Counted from the first letter of the stretch, positions 13,243 to 23,391 are shown. The stretch: DNA of 64,000 nt from Kappaphycus alvarezii (GCA_002205965.3 NADL03000089.1:186001-250000), one strand, 5' to 3'. A program made the numbers and translations. Notes: a model not told the origin generated them from the letters alone.

Positions 13243-13378
13243 TGCTGGGTGGCGGAGTAGTGACTCCACTCCCTCCATTCCACGATCGGCGGCTTATCTT
13301 CAGGGGGATGCCAGTCCGATCGTACTGACCTTCTCGTTCCTCTCTTGTTTTTTTTTGTGCGTATGGTTCGTGCGATGA

Positions 13379-14601
13379 ATGGGCAGCATGTTCACCAACC
13401 TCAAGCTGACAGTACGACGGGTTGCTCTGGACTCCACCACGGCGCGACCGCGCAAGAAGTCGCGTTGCTCAACAATATCTAACAACACATTGCCCACCCA
13501 AGGATCATCGGCATCAGCACCTTTGGTCCGTACGCAGGTGGCAACGAACGACAACAGTGGAGGGCAAGGAGTACACATGGGGACAAACGACACCCCAGAT
13601 TCCGGGTCGAATACACATGGTCGTAGTGGGTGTGTTCAGGGAACTAATACACCGCAGAATAACGGAGTTCCATCTGTACCCAGCAGCGCTGAGGAAAAAT
13701 TCGTGTATGTCATCGACAAAACACAGTACGAAATCGATGGCGTTGTCTTCGGGAATGGCATGCAGATTGCAGCCAACAATTGGAGAGGGGCATATGGTAT
13801 GGCTGCCAAACTTCGGTGAATGATAATATGAGCTATTTTGAGATAGCGCATCGGTCATTGACGGCGCCTGACTGTGGAGACAGACCGGTCTCCTTCCCGA
13901 CAAGAGTGCTTGATGCAGAGATAAGTGAAGCACCGCGTGAGTGCTCACTAAGTACTCGAAGGGCATTAAGGCCGGGTTCCCTGGATCGTGGGGCGAAACA
14001 TTTCGTGCTTGAGAACATACTGAAATTCTGTAAGCAGAATCCTGGTGTGGCAGTCATCACTGGTAGTGGTCCAGGAAGTCGGGACCCCAACCCAGACCTT
14101 TTCCAATACAATGTTCCATACTGCTGGAATATGTTCACAGTAAGAACAAGACTGGACTGTGTTCCATTTTCAATTTTGCATGGCGTGCTGTACTTCCGTG
14201 GTGAACCAGGGTTCAACTTGGCACAACAAAAATTGCAGAAATCAACTATGAAACCGGTCAACCTTGGGCAGGCGGGAGGGATGGTCCAGGGCCTTGGCCT
14301 GAAGTTGGCATTACGGAAACCGATGTTCCGAAGTGAACTTCACCAAAATAGAAAGGGGAGTGCCTTCGACTTTATCGGCGGTCTAAAGCATGGTGTGTGG
14401 TTGGTTCGGCTTGTGCGCAACTCGGGTCGTCGGGTCGACCATTGCGTACTTGTCAACGCGAATATGGGAGTCATTTTAGATCGAGCCGAGACATTCGCTA
14501 TACGTTTGTGTAGCGAAAGCTTACGTATGTGCGGCGGACAGGAAGTTGCTAACCTCGAGTTAGCAGAGGTTAGAGAGATGGTAGAGCAAAATAAGATGTG
14601 A
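13379..14601 (+). CDS. antisense accessory ORF of the copia element, putative papain-like peptidase
   Basis: Two plus-strand frames, 13379-13819 (146 codons) and one open to 14601, join after a single-base frame change near the GGGG run at about 13787. Together they would encode roughly 400 residues. The N-terminal third is rich in Ser, Thr, Asn and Gly. In the second part LDCVPFSILHGV resembles a catalytic-Cys helix. About 94 residues later GVWLVRLV...VDHCVLVNANMGVILD gives a His on one strand and an Asp 13 residues on, the spacing of papain-fold peptidases. The ORF converges on pol: its stop is about 14 bases from the end of the RNase H frame. It has a TATA box upstream and AATAAA right after the stop. 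I do not recognise the family; the peptidase idea is inference. Confidence 0.6.
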
Positions 14602-14607
14602 AATAAA
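14602..14607 (+). terminator. poly(A) signal of the antisense ORF
   Basis: AATAAA begins at the base after the TGA of the plus-strand ORF. The position, in the narrow gap between the convergent ORF and pol, supports a real 3' end for an antisense transcript. Confidence 0.5.
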
Positions 14608-14615
14608 AACACATA

Positions 14616-16492
14616 TCACGTTATCTCTTCCGACCTGACTATCCACTGATCCGGTTCCACATTGAGTTCCCCAGTTGCGATAACACTTCGTAGAACAGCT
14701 TGGCTCATCACCTTTGTCAAGCCGTCGGCAACATTTTGTGACTCCGAACGAAACCGATGTCCGATATCACTCTATCCCGAAAACCTTCTCTCGCTGCTGC
14801 AATATCTAGCATCGTGCGCTTCTCCGAAGTACGCGATCCTTTCGATATAAGATCAAAAAGGCTCTTGCTGTCCGTGAATAATTGGACTGGGACGAGCTTA
14901 CCTAAGACGCTCTTGAGTTCCTGCGACAGAGAAACTGCAACATCGAACATGTCACTGAAAGCAATGACTTCACCTGACATTGCTGACCGTGTCACACGTC
15001 TCGATTTGTATGACTTAAAAGAAAATGGTGCAACCTTCCCTGTTCCATCCCCAAGAAACACGATGTATCCCAACTGCGATGGAAAGTCAACATTATTCGC
15101 AAATAATGAGTCTGAAAAACCGACGATCTTGAGAGTGTTTCTGTCGAGCTTACGCATCTTAAGCTGGACCCTATGATCGACTGCATACTTAATAGCCTTG
15201 TTTCTCCGACGAATAAAAACGACTTTCTGCGCGTCAAACATGCTCTCGGTGACTTGCGCCAGTTGCGATATTTCGAAAACGCAGTCCGGACGCGAGTTCG
15301 ATAACCAAGCAAGCTTCATGCGCATTGACCGAAAGTGTTTGAATGACGCTTCTGCTGGCAAGCACTCCAACTTTCTTAAATACGCATTTTGGTCTACAAT
15401 GAAGTCACCGTTCTTATCCTGGTTTAAGATGAATCCTGTGAACTCTGTCGGTAGCTGTATTTCGTCCGACATTTCGAAGCGCTCATTTGTTTTCTTCGAA
15501 ACTTCTTTGAACTCCTCGTCACCGCATCTAAGTAGATCGTCAACATAGTTGCCACTAAGACCCTTGAGAAGTCCTTCTGCGAGAAGGTAGTACAACGCTG
15601 GGTCTGTCTTGAATGGCTTCATGCCAAGTTCATGGCGGTGGTGCTTATCTAAAGTGGTATGCCATAAATCACCAGCATCGCACAGACCGTAAAGGGGAAG
15701 GAGGAGCTGAAGGCATTGACCTGGATCCAGTTCGAATTCCGGCACTGGCCTTTCGATAAATATCTGACGCGCGAGCGGCTCGGCTGATTGCAAGTAAGCT
15801 TGGGTGATATCCGCTGTCCAGACATCCCAACCAAAAGCAGCCGCTAGGGTAAGGAGCAATCGAACGGATTGCGGTTGCAGAGTAGCTGAGGAGTGAACCA
15901 TTAAATCCTTCAGCTTGTCCCTATGCCCTCCAATAACGTACCGGGCCTTATACTTCACTTTCCCATCAACGGCTGACTTTATCGCGAGTACAAAACGTCC
16001 TGGGAGTACATTCCCATCTGGGGGGATCTCCTCTTTGAGAATGACTTTGAAAGTCCCTCGTTCCAGAAGTCCGCGAATTTCCTTTTTCTTGGCCTCCTTC
16101 ATCTCAGGACTGGTAGCACGCTCGTCGTGCTCCTCAATTATCTCCGTTGCCATAATATCAAAGGCATCTGGAGACCGGAATTGGGACAGACCCTCATCGA
16201 GATCCATCATAAAGGCATGCGAAAGATGCTCTGGAGCGAAATATGGCTTAACTTGTGCGACATTAAAAGGACGAGAAGGGCTACTCGGTTGGTCTCGGAT
16301 GAAGACTAGTTTTCTTTGATAGTCGATGCCTTCTACTTCGAAGGGACCTAGCCATTCACCTATACGGTTATTCACTTGCTTCTCTCGCCACACCAGCACC
16401 TTGTCCCCGGGTTGATAACTTCGATCGCTGGACGGCGGTACTGCATGGCGTAGAGCGCGTCGAAGTTTTAGACCGGCGATCTGCCTCTCCAT
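14616..16492 (-). CDS. copia pol, reverse transcriptase and RNase H part
   Basis: This is the RT-RNase H half of the polyprotein, which copies the element's RNA into DNA. After an integrase-tail segment (GDKVLVWREK, WLGPFEVEG) come the RT start GRFVLAIK, the palm segment WTADITQAYLQSAEPL, LPLYGLCDAGDLWH and the catalytic YVDD box. A TRPD-like motif and RNase H (FTDSKSLFDLISKGSRTSE) follow. The long frame stops at 14717 in SHKMLPTA. One base over, the expected ending NVADGLTKV continues to a TGA at 14616, so a single A appears to be missing from the AAAA run near 14724. The fragment otherwise looks intact and conserved, in keeping with the young LTRs. Confidence 0.9.
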
Positions 16493-16582
16493 CTCTTGCG
16501 AGCAATCTGGGCAATCTCTGCTCGTTTGGCAAGACTTGGACGACTAAGGCGCGGTTCAGTGGAAAATGATATTTGGGGGAAT

Positions 16583-17710
16583 TCACCAAACAACAAGGGC
16601 AGATGGACGTCCCAGAGTGTCATTCATCGCTTTCACAGCGCAAGCTAGTGCGAGCGTCTTGTCTACATCTGGTTGCGATACCCTAATTTTCCGAAAGGTG
16701 GTTCGGAGCGGTTCGTGATACCTTTCTCCCAATCCTAAACTCGAATGGGCTTCCACACCAGTCTGACGTACAGCAACGTCAGACACTCTTGCCAAGTGCA
16801 GGAATTTCTCCCCAAATTGAGAACCTTGGTCTGTAAGAATCTTGTTCGGTAGTCCTGTGTAGACAGCAGCCCAGCACTCAATAATGGTAGTCCATATATC
16901 CTCAGTGGAGACGCTTGGTAGGAAGCGCGCAGCACTAAATCTTGTCCCTTCATCAACAATGTGAAGCACTGGCTCGTTGTCAATGTACATGATGTCAATA
17001 ATGACACATTCATTAAATTTGACATCCTCAGCCCCTAGGGTGACTCGGAACCTTACCGGGGCATGGGAAATTCTTTGACAGGGGTCACAGCGCTTTGATA
17101 TTTCTTGTAGTGTCCGAAGCGTCTCTGGTGTTGCTTCCTCAGGCCGAGATCTCTTAATAAGGTCGTACAACTTCTGTGCTGTTGGATGGAAGAACTGCCG
17201 ATGCAGTTTAGATAACTGCGACTGAGTGAAGTACATATCATTGCAGGCTCTGATAGGGACATAGAGATGCGAGCTACGGGATCGGATCATGGGTATAGAC
17301 CATTCGTCATAGTATACTGTGTTTCCTCCATCAGTAACGTGCGGGACTCTTTTCACTAGCCTGTTCGAAACAGTACAAGGGGTGACGGACTCCCCATCCA
17401 TGGTATCCAGCCCAAGTAGTGCTGGGATGTTAGCCTCGACAATGTCCAGCGTTACAGAGATTCTTGAGACACCGAGAGGTGTATCGATGGGAAGCACAGT
17501 TTTGCCAAGAGACGTGTACGATGCGTCTGCAAAACGGAATCGGTTTTGTGAAGGCGAAATACACTTAAGATGAATTCCAAGCATGTTACATATCCTGTTA
17601 AACTCTTTGCGACCCACCACGGATGAGGGAGCTCCAGTATCACAGAGAATCCCCAGAGGCCGTCCACTATGCGCTTCATCCTTTAGCCTGCTAACAAATA
17701 CATCTGTCAT
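16583..17710 (-). CDS. copia pol, protease and integrase part
   Basis: The protein carries an aspartic protease box (ILCDTGAPSSVVG). An integrase zinc region follows (LHRQFFHP ... CDPCQR), then the integrase core with its three acidic residues: IIDIMYID, ILTDQGSQFG and LGERYHEPLR. The same frame is open upstream to about 17790, past an A9 run just after the gag stop, so entry is probably by a frame change from gag. The frame ends in GRPSALVVW at a TGA. The expected GEFP...AKRAEIAQIARK continues in another frame for about 80 bases before returning to the RT frame near 16500. One inserted and one missing base explain this. The product inserts element cDNA into chromosomes. Confidence 0.9.
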   Translation of the reverse strand: MTDVFVSRLKDEAHSGRPLGILCDTGAPSSVVGRKEFNRICNMLGIHLKCISPSQNRFRFADASYTSLGKTVLPIDTPLGVSRISVTLDIVEANIPALLGLDTMDGESVTPCTVSNRLVKRVPHVTDGGNTVYYDEWSIPMIRSRSSHLYVPIRACNDMYFTQSQLSKLHRQFFHPTAQKLYDLIKRSRPEEATPETLRTLQEISKRCDPCQRISHAPVRFRVTLGAEDVKFNECVIIDIMYIDNEPVLHIVDEGTRFSAARFLPSVSTEDIWTTIIECWAAVYTGLPNKILTDQGSQFGEKFLHLARVSDVAVRQTGVEAHSSLGLGERYHEPLRTTFRKIRVSQPDVDKTLALACAVKAMNDTLGRPSALVVW

Positions 17711-17798
17711 CCAGACGTCTTTCCATTTCTTCCGATTGCGGTCTTTGGTCTTATGCTTCTGGCGACGCGGGCGCGTAAAACACGATTTTTTTTTACTG

Positions 17799-18677
17799 TT
17801 AAGCCCCGCCGCCTATGTGAAAATCCTCCATGCAGATGCTGATATCCGTTTCACGTGAAGCCATTGAGGACGACAACGGTGTGAGGAAGATAGATTTTTC
17901 TGCAAATTCAATAGCGTCCTGTTCGGAACCTTCAGTACCCTCAAAATGCGTATTGAATTCCTGGAGCTCACTGGGCTGTTCTTCTCGATCATCAGTGTCA
18001 GAGTTGCTGCTGTTACTATTCTCGATTCTCTCCTGATTTTTCACGATATCTGCTAGGATATGAACAGAAGAATCTCCTTTCTCCAGACGGCGACGAGTAT
18101 GAGCGGCGAGATCTTCTCTTGTGCAACGGTGTTTTGGATTCCACGGCGCGCCACACTTGACACATTCATTGCGCCTTCGGGCCTCCTCAAAAGCCTTGGA
18201 GGAGCGCCTGCTATTACGGTTGTCTGCAAACTTTCGCCTGTTAAATGCGCCGTAGTCACGGCGAGAACGGCGGAAATCGCGACCGTACCTCATGATATGC
18301 GTATCTGCTTCTGCTACTCCAGTCTCGAAACTGCCGCTATCGCCGATAAGCTGCTTAATCTGTCGAAGGTTTTGTATGGACTCGTGTAGAGTAGTGACGA
18401 ATTTGTTGAAGGAGTAGCTCTGAGATGTGATGCTTTGTATAGGGATCCTGGACCACTCCTGGAACTCTGTCACTGCCTTCCGCAAGAAATCAATCTTATG
18501 TGCATCAGTTCGAAAATCAGGAGGACACTTAAGCTCGTTTATGTGTTCCACAAGCTTCGTGAGTCCATCGGAGACATCTCTAATTTCCTTGTCGTGCATG
18601 AATGACCTAAGACGAAGCGTCTCGAGCGAGCCTTTCACTTGAATCTGCCTTGCGTCACTGAGATACTCATTGGTCAT
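17799..18677 (-). CDS. copia gag, second frame (nucleocapsid)
   Basis: 292 codons. The N-terminal two thirds are helical and charged. A zinc-knuckle-like motif CVKCGAPWNPKHRC (C-x2-C-x7-H-x-C) follows basic Arg-rich sequence, as in RNA-binding nucleocapsids. An acidic Ser/Asp/Glu-rich tail precedes the stop. Its ATG overlaps the stop of the first gag frame (ATG at 18677, TGA at 18667-18669), and it is in the +1 frame relative to it. Pol is a further +1. It may be made by frameshifting or by re-initiation. The spacing of the knuckle differs from the usual C-x2-C-x4-H-x4-C, so it may be a divergent form. Confidence 0.75.
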   Translation of the reverse strand: MTNEYLSDARQIQVKGSLETLRLRSFMHDKEIRDVSDGLTKLVEHINELKCPPDFRTDAHKIDFLRKAVTEFQEWSRIPIQSITSQSYSFNKFVTTLHESIQNLRQIKQLIGDSGSFETGVAEADTHIMRYGRDFRRSRRDYGAFNRRKFADNRNSRRSSKAFEEARRRNECVKCGAPWNPKHRCTREDLAAHTRRRLEKGDSSVHILADIVKNQERIENSNSSNSDTDDREEQPSELQEFNTHFEGTEGSEQDAIEFAEKSIFLTPLSSSMASRETDISICMEDFHIGGGA

Positions 18678-19650
18678 AACCTTCCTTCATTGTGCTGTTA
18701 CAATTCTCTAAGAAGAACCGACGAGCTGAACCGTCCAGAATGTGCACGAAAAAGTCTGCCTTCTGAGAAGGCGACAACTTGTATTGCCTAGCACAGATTC
18801 CGTACATCTGAAGCGTTTCGTTGATGTCCTGTGATATATTTCCAGTGAATCTGTTCTCCTTAAACATCTGTTGCACGTAATTCACTTTACGAGAGTCATC
18901 AGATCCGTTCTGCTGACGTCCATTACCATCGGTCGGCATTTGATTAGAGAGAGAATCCCTAATATTGGCTCCTTCATTCGTGCCGCGGTTGTCAATCTGG
19001 TCCCCAGACGGACCTCCCAAGTACGGTGTGCCTCTGCCGATAGGAGGAGTACCGAAAGAGCGACGATTACCATCGTGATTGCCATCAGAAGTACGGCCAG
19101 GCACACGATTAGGATCTATCGGTGTTTGGCTGTCATGTTGATGACGATTTTCAACGCCTTGAAAGCGGTTATTGGTACCACGGTGATCTTTGTACCTCAT
19201 AATAACGGCCTGCGTGAATTTGGGGCTGCAATGAAGCAGAAAAAAAAGCCATACGTTAGTTCTGATAGATTTGTCATTCGTATCCGAGTCAGAAATCCTC
19301 AAGCTTTCCAAGAAAACGGTCGGAATTTCTTGAAAGCCATACAATTCTGCAACTTTAAACATAATCTTGATGGGCAGCAATGGCATGGCAAAGAATTCGT
19401 CGACGAAGATACTCTGTGGCGACGGAAGAAGGTCTGCCATGTACTCGGCAATGTCATCTGCGTCTGGTAATGCCGAAGACGCTTCTGACGCTGACCCGGA
19501 GGGCGGATCGGGAACAGTAAAGAACTCAATCGTCGCCTTGGCGGCATTCATCAACTTCAAAGGCAGTTCACCACTTAACGACGAGGTCGATATCATCTTC
19601 AGTATCTGATCACACTTCTGTTTGAACTGATTACGTGAAAGCGGAGGCAT
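18667..19650 (-). CDS. copia gag, first frame (capsid region)
   Basis: I start it at the ATG at 19650 (MPPLSRNQFK), which sits in CCACCATGC. The open frame extends upstream without an ATG. It is 327 residues with a Pro/Ser/Gly/Asn-rich linker (GRTSDGNHDGNRRSFG) and then a segment ending NRFTGN...LQMYGICARQYKLS, DGSARRFFLENCNS. The latter resembles the capsid 'F.G......L..Y...C....L......F.L.L.G.A..FF' pattern of copia gag. It is the first ORF after the 5' LTR, as expected for gag. It stops at 18667 as the second gag frame begins. Confidence 0.75.
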   Translation of the reverse strand: MPPLSRNQFKQKCDQILKMISTSSLSGELPLKLMNAAKATIEFFTVPDPPSGSASEASSALPDADDIAEYMADLLPSPQSIFVDEFFAMPLLPIKIMFKVAELYGFQEIPTVFLESLRISDSDTNDKSIRTNVWLFFLLHCSPKFTQAVIMRYKDHRGTNNRFQGVENRHQHDSQTPIDPNRVPGRTSDGNHDGNRRSFGTPPIGRGTPYLGGPSGDQIDNRGTNEGANIRDSLSNQMPTDGNGRQQNGSDDSRKVNYVQQMFKENRFTGNISQDINETLQMYGICARQYKLSPSQKADFFVHILDGSARRFFLENCNSTMKEGYDQ

Positions 19651-19776
19651 GGTGGCTTGGTTTCTCGTGAATAGTTTCCTGTTACCAAAAGTGGGGTTTT
19701 CACGGCGATGGGAGCGTAGAGTTTCGAGGCCCCAGAAAGAGATCGGCACAGTAGAGAGCGGTTAACGAATCCGGAT

Positions 19777-20069
19777 TGTCGTGTTATCCGCTTCCACTGG
19801 CTGCTGTTGTAGGACTGTACGATCAGTCCTATAACTCAACTGCAATGTAGAGGATAGGGTAAATAAAATTTTATTGAAAGAGAAGGGCCGACGCTGAGGC
19901 GTGGGCAGGGCTACGGATTCTTGGAATCAAACGTAGCAAATACATCTCTTTTTTCTGATCATCTTGCTCCGACAAGGGAGAGTGAGCTCGGCGATATTTA
20001 AGGTGCAAAGGTGTGTAACACTGCACTTGAGGTGTAGTGTGAATCGAGCATTACACTGTAAACGGGACA
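19777..20069 (-). repeat. copia 5' LTR
   Basis: Second copy of the 293-bp LTR, offset 6885 bases from the first. In the minus orientation it would supply the promoter (TTAAATA box, complement of 19995-20001). CTGTG follows at 20070, repeating the bases before the other LTR. Confidence 0.95.
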
Positions 20070-20074
20070 CTGTG

Positions 20075-21814
20075 GGGCGCGATATACTACAGAAGTGGCA
20101 CACGTGGACCAAATCGAATAAGTAAGCTGCTAATAAAGCCGAGTCTTCACGCCTCCCGTCGAGCATCCGCTCCGGGTTGCGACAGCGGCCGCGTGTTCGT
20201 CGATTACCTTCGACGTCGTCGCAGACGGCGATCCAAGCGAGTCGAAGGCTAGCGGCACAAACTTCCATCCCCATGTCGATCGTGCCGGGAGGGCTTCACC
20301 AGGGATGGGAGCTACTATGCTGACAAGCTCCCTAATTTTCCGTCTTTCCGCTCGTGATTAAAAATTATACTCTACTAACCAATAAGTAGTTGGGATTTTG
20401 GACGTACAATTCTTCCAAAGCGATCACCATGCTGATCACCCTCCTGGTTACGACAGTTGCAGCAGGAGGTGACGTGGTTTAGAGGCTGGGATCCCTGCTA
20501 TGTTGGAGAGAGTAGAGAGCTTTGAAGGCCTCTTCAGAACCCAAGCAGCACAGTATGGTACATACATAGCTGTTCGGGCAGTGAATGGTGTACAGTACTT
20601 GAGTAGACAACAAACCACCTGCAGCTGTTCTTCAGGAACTGTAAGGGCTTTTATTACAGTACTAACAGGTGGTTTGAAGTTGTGACTCGGTATGATAGCG
20701 ACAAAGAACATTACGCGGTACTGATGTTTAACTTGAACTGTTCTGTTCGCAATTATACATACTGTACGTACAGTACAGGTCAGTTTGCCTGGGCAGAGTA
20801 GTCTCAACTACTGTAAAGTTTACTCAAATTGCACCCTGCAACGTGATTGAATCGAATGTCTTCAGCGGTATTCTGTCCATTCAGGTACTGTAAAGTGCTC
20901 CGTTTGCTCAAAAAGTCACAACTGCGGATTGTATTCCTCGCGAGTGGAGACTGCGGTAGACGGTAGACGACAGGACTGTTGCGAAAATCAGGTCATGAAA
21001 TCTCATGCCGTCTTCTCTCTTGTAGGAATTTGAAATAAATCAAGCTCGCAGGCATTTGTCTCGGCCAATCTCATTTGATCTCCACGAGAAAATCCTGGAA
21101 GGTTCTCCTGTCGCCTACAGTAACAGTTCTTTTTTTGGCGATAAATGCAAGACCGTGGTGTTTTGCACACGAATCAAAGAGTTGCAGACTAGCGCCTTTG
21201 CCCAATGGAAAACGTACAAGTGGCAAAGGTGGCTTTCCGAGCGGTGCCTGCCTCCACTGAGATTAAACATCAGAAAGGGGAGGTGTGCTGACCATGGCCC
21301 GAAAAACCATTTGTCGCTGTTCGCATTGGGACAAAAGGGAGAAACGAAACCCTGGCAACTTATTTCTTGAATTTCGAAACAGGGTCACGTACAGTACAGG
21401 GCTCAATCATTTATTGCTACTGTACAGTACTGGTGTACATTGTAGGATAAGGAACAGTCATGTCCACTGCAGCACACTCGCGTGGCCATTGTCAAAACAG
21501 TGTGGACTCTTGCACACACCAATCCGTAAGGTCTTTTTTTCAATTGCATACCGGCGACCTCTCAGTCTGGAGCAGGGGAAAGCATGTGCTCGTTGCCGTC
21601 TCACTCTGGTTATCTACGCAAAGGACACCCGTCTCTAAATAAAGCAGCCCACCCATCCTGCCTCCCCCCGCGGGCCCTCGACATCCCCCGCACAGTCAGT
21701 TATTAACGTCTAACGTTCCATCACTCATTAATCCCCGACACCGTCGCCCTCTCCTCGGTCCCGACTTTCTTCTGCCCTCCGTAACCTCTCTGAGATTACA
21801 AAACAACCTCCATA
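20075..21814. other. intergenic, no gene recognised
   Basis: No convincing gene. A minus-strand frame near 21060-21240 (LVRFPLGKGASLQLF) reads protein-like but has no motif I know. The region is rich in TACTGTAC/GTACAGTA strings (20592, 20764, 21389, 21419) and holds the inverted repeat at 20608-20682. From about 21650 it becomes strongly pyrimidine-rich, leading into the hydrolase. Confidence 0.4.
20608..20682. repeat. imperfect inverted repeat
   Basis: CAACAAACCACCTG (20608-20621) is matched in inverse by CAGGTGGTTTGAAGTTG (20666-20682), with about 44 bases between, so a 10-bp perfect stem with a looser extension can form. It may be a hairpin or a MITE remnant. TACAGTAC strings lie in and near it. 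Confidence 0.5.
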
Positions 21815-22270
21815 AATCCTTCCACCTGCAACCTCAGCTGCCCCCTCGAGGGCTCCCTCCATCCCCTTGTAGCTCCACATCCCGCACTTGTCATCCACCG
21901 CAAATCACCATTCCTCCTCCCACCCTGTACCCCCTTCCCGTTTCCGCCCGCGCCCGCGCCCGCTCCCCCCCTCCCTTTCCTTGACAATCCCCCCTCCCCC
22001 GTCTCCACCCCCGCCACCATTTCTCCCCAACCCACACCAGGGGGCCATATCGCCTCCACCCTTTCCTCCTTCCTTCGCTCCTCCCATCTTTTCCAACGTC
22101 TCCTCCTGCACAAATACAATCAGACCCGTCACGGCATTCTTCGTCTTCGTCATGACCCCCTCTTCACATACATCCATCCCCACACTGCAACCCCCCCACT
22201 GTGCCCCTGGACCGATATCGCCTATACGCAAATAGGAAACGGTCCCGAAAAGGTCCTCTTTCTTTGCGGT

Positions 22271-23161
22271 ATGTGCGTCTCCTCTACTATGTGGCGTCGT
22301 CAAGTCGCCTTGTTATCCAAGCATCCTCGTTTTAGTTTGTTGTTGATCGATAATCGTGGAACCGGTGCCTCCAGCATTCCCAAGAAAGGGTATGATCTGG
22401 AGACTATGGCAAGGGATGCCTGGGGTGTCGTCGATTTCGTCTTTGGACGGGAGTCTGCTATCCATGTAGTTGGCCATTCCATGGGCAGTATGATCGCACA
22501 GAGGGTTGCTATTCTGGGGGGGAGGAAGGGAGAAGGGGGGAGAGTGAAGAGCCTGTCCTTATTGGGGAGCAATCAGGGTGGCTGGTATTGGTCAAATGTA
22601 CCGAGTGGCGGCTTGGTCGGCGCGTTTCTTAAGATGATAAAGACTGGCTTTGAAGATGTGGTGCAGGCCAATGTTTACATGCGCTTGCATTATACAGAGC
22701 GGTTTTTGAATGGTGTGGAAGGAGGAGTTACAAGGAAAACAAGGTATTTGAAAATGTACCTGGACGGTATTCGAAGGGAGAGGAAGGTCTCGGGACGAGA
22801 AGATTTGTTCTGGAGGCATCTAAGGGCCGCAAGGGGACACGAGTTGAGCGAGGAGGATGTCAATTTGTTGAGGAGGAGCGCGTATCCCAAGTTGGTGGTG
22901 TATGGGAAGGAGGATGTGGTAGTGGTGCCGCGCGCAAATGTCGAGTTGGCGAATAAGATTGGCGCGCAGGCTGTGGGGTTGAACGCGGCACATTTCATGG
23001 CGGAGGAATGTGCTGCCGAGGTGACCGAGCTGTTAATGCTGCAGTTTGAGAGGGCGCGATGTGGAGTGCAAGTTGCGGTGGACGGCGGAAAGGAGGAAGG
23101 GATGAATGAAGAGAAGGGATCCGGCAAGCAACAGGGTGTGTGGGGTTTGCACAAGGTCTGA
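22271..23161 (+). CDS. alpha/beta hydrolase fold protein
   Basis: A soluble hydrolase of the alpha/beta fold; the substrate is not evident. From the first ATG the product is 296 residues. It has the oxyanion-side segment FLCGMCVSSTMW, the strand LLIDNRGTGASS, the nucleophile elbow VVGHSMGSM (Ser70), a candidate acid in YGKEDVVVV and the catalytic His in NAAHFM. The frame is open upstream to about 21815 and encodes PWTDIAYTQIGNGPEKVLFL just before the ATG. That is the usual first strand of the fold, so the ATG at 22271 is almost certainly internal. No in-frame ATG was found in the open stretch, so a spliced first exon or an indel is likely. The C-terminal 35 residues are hydrophilic. ZNHIT2 follows about 230 bases downstream on the same strand. 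Confidence 0.85.
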   Translation: MCVSSTMWRRQVALLSKHPRFSLLLIDNRGTGASSIPKKGYDLETMARDAWGVVDFVFGRESAIHVVGHSMGSMIAQRVAILGGRKGEGGRVKSLSLLGSNQGGWYWSNVPSGGLVGAFLKMIKTGFEDVVQANVYMRLHYTERFLNGVEGGVTRKTRYLKMYLDGIRRERKVSGREDLFWRHLRAARGHELSEEDVNLLRRSAYPKLVVYGKEDVVVVPRANVELANKIGAQAVGLNAAHFMAEECAAEVTELLMLQFERARCGVQVAVDGGKEEGMNEEKGSGKQQGVWGLHKV

Positions 23162-23391
23162 ATTGCCCAAAAACCATGCGGGTCTTGACACTACGGATCT
23201 ACCAGGCCATTGTTGAAGCCGCATGCTTTTTTCATACTATACCTTGATGCATGATCAATACTGTAGGTTTTTCTTGTCGATTTACAGAACAATAAAAAAT
23301 ATTACAGGTTGCTGATATTCTTTTTCTCGGTTCCTCGCAATTCTCTCCCCTTGGCCGATTGACTCTCACGAACGGAACTTGAAAGATCAAA

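Larger units (their letters stand above)
12892..20069 (-). mobile_element. complete Ty1/copia LTR retrotransposon
   Basis: A 7.18-kb element with 293-bp direct LTRs (12892-13184 and 19777-20069) starting TGTC and ending GACA. It is flanked by an exact 5-bp target duplication, CTGTG (12887-12891 and 20070-20074). The LTRs differ at only two positions that I found, so the insertion is recent. Pol order on the minus strand is protease, integrase, RT, RNase H, which defines Ty1/copia. A purine tract on the minus strand (complement of 13185-13191) abuts the downstream LTR. No TGG primer site adjoins the upstream LTR, so an internal tRNA primer is possible. The element also carries a plus-strand ORF between pol and the 12.9-kb LTR. 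Confidence 0.95.

Noticed and set aside
13514-14261. Minus-strand frames of 140-150 codons across the copia antisense ORF
   Set aside because: They are shadows of the plus-strand ORF; composition is irregular and they do not continue pol.
21888-22235. Proline-rich plus-strand frame before the hydrolase
   Set aside because: It arises from the pyrimidine-rich tract, lacks an ATG, and the neighbouring frame carries the conserved hydrolase strand.
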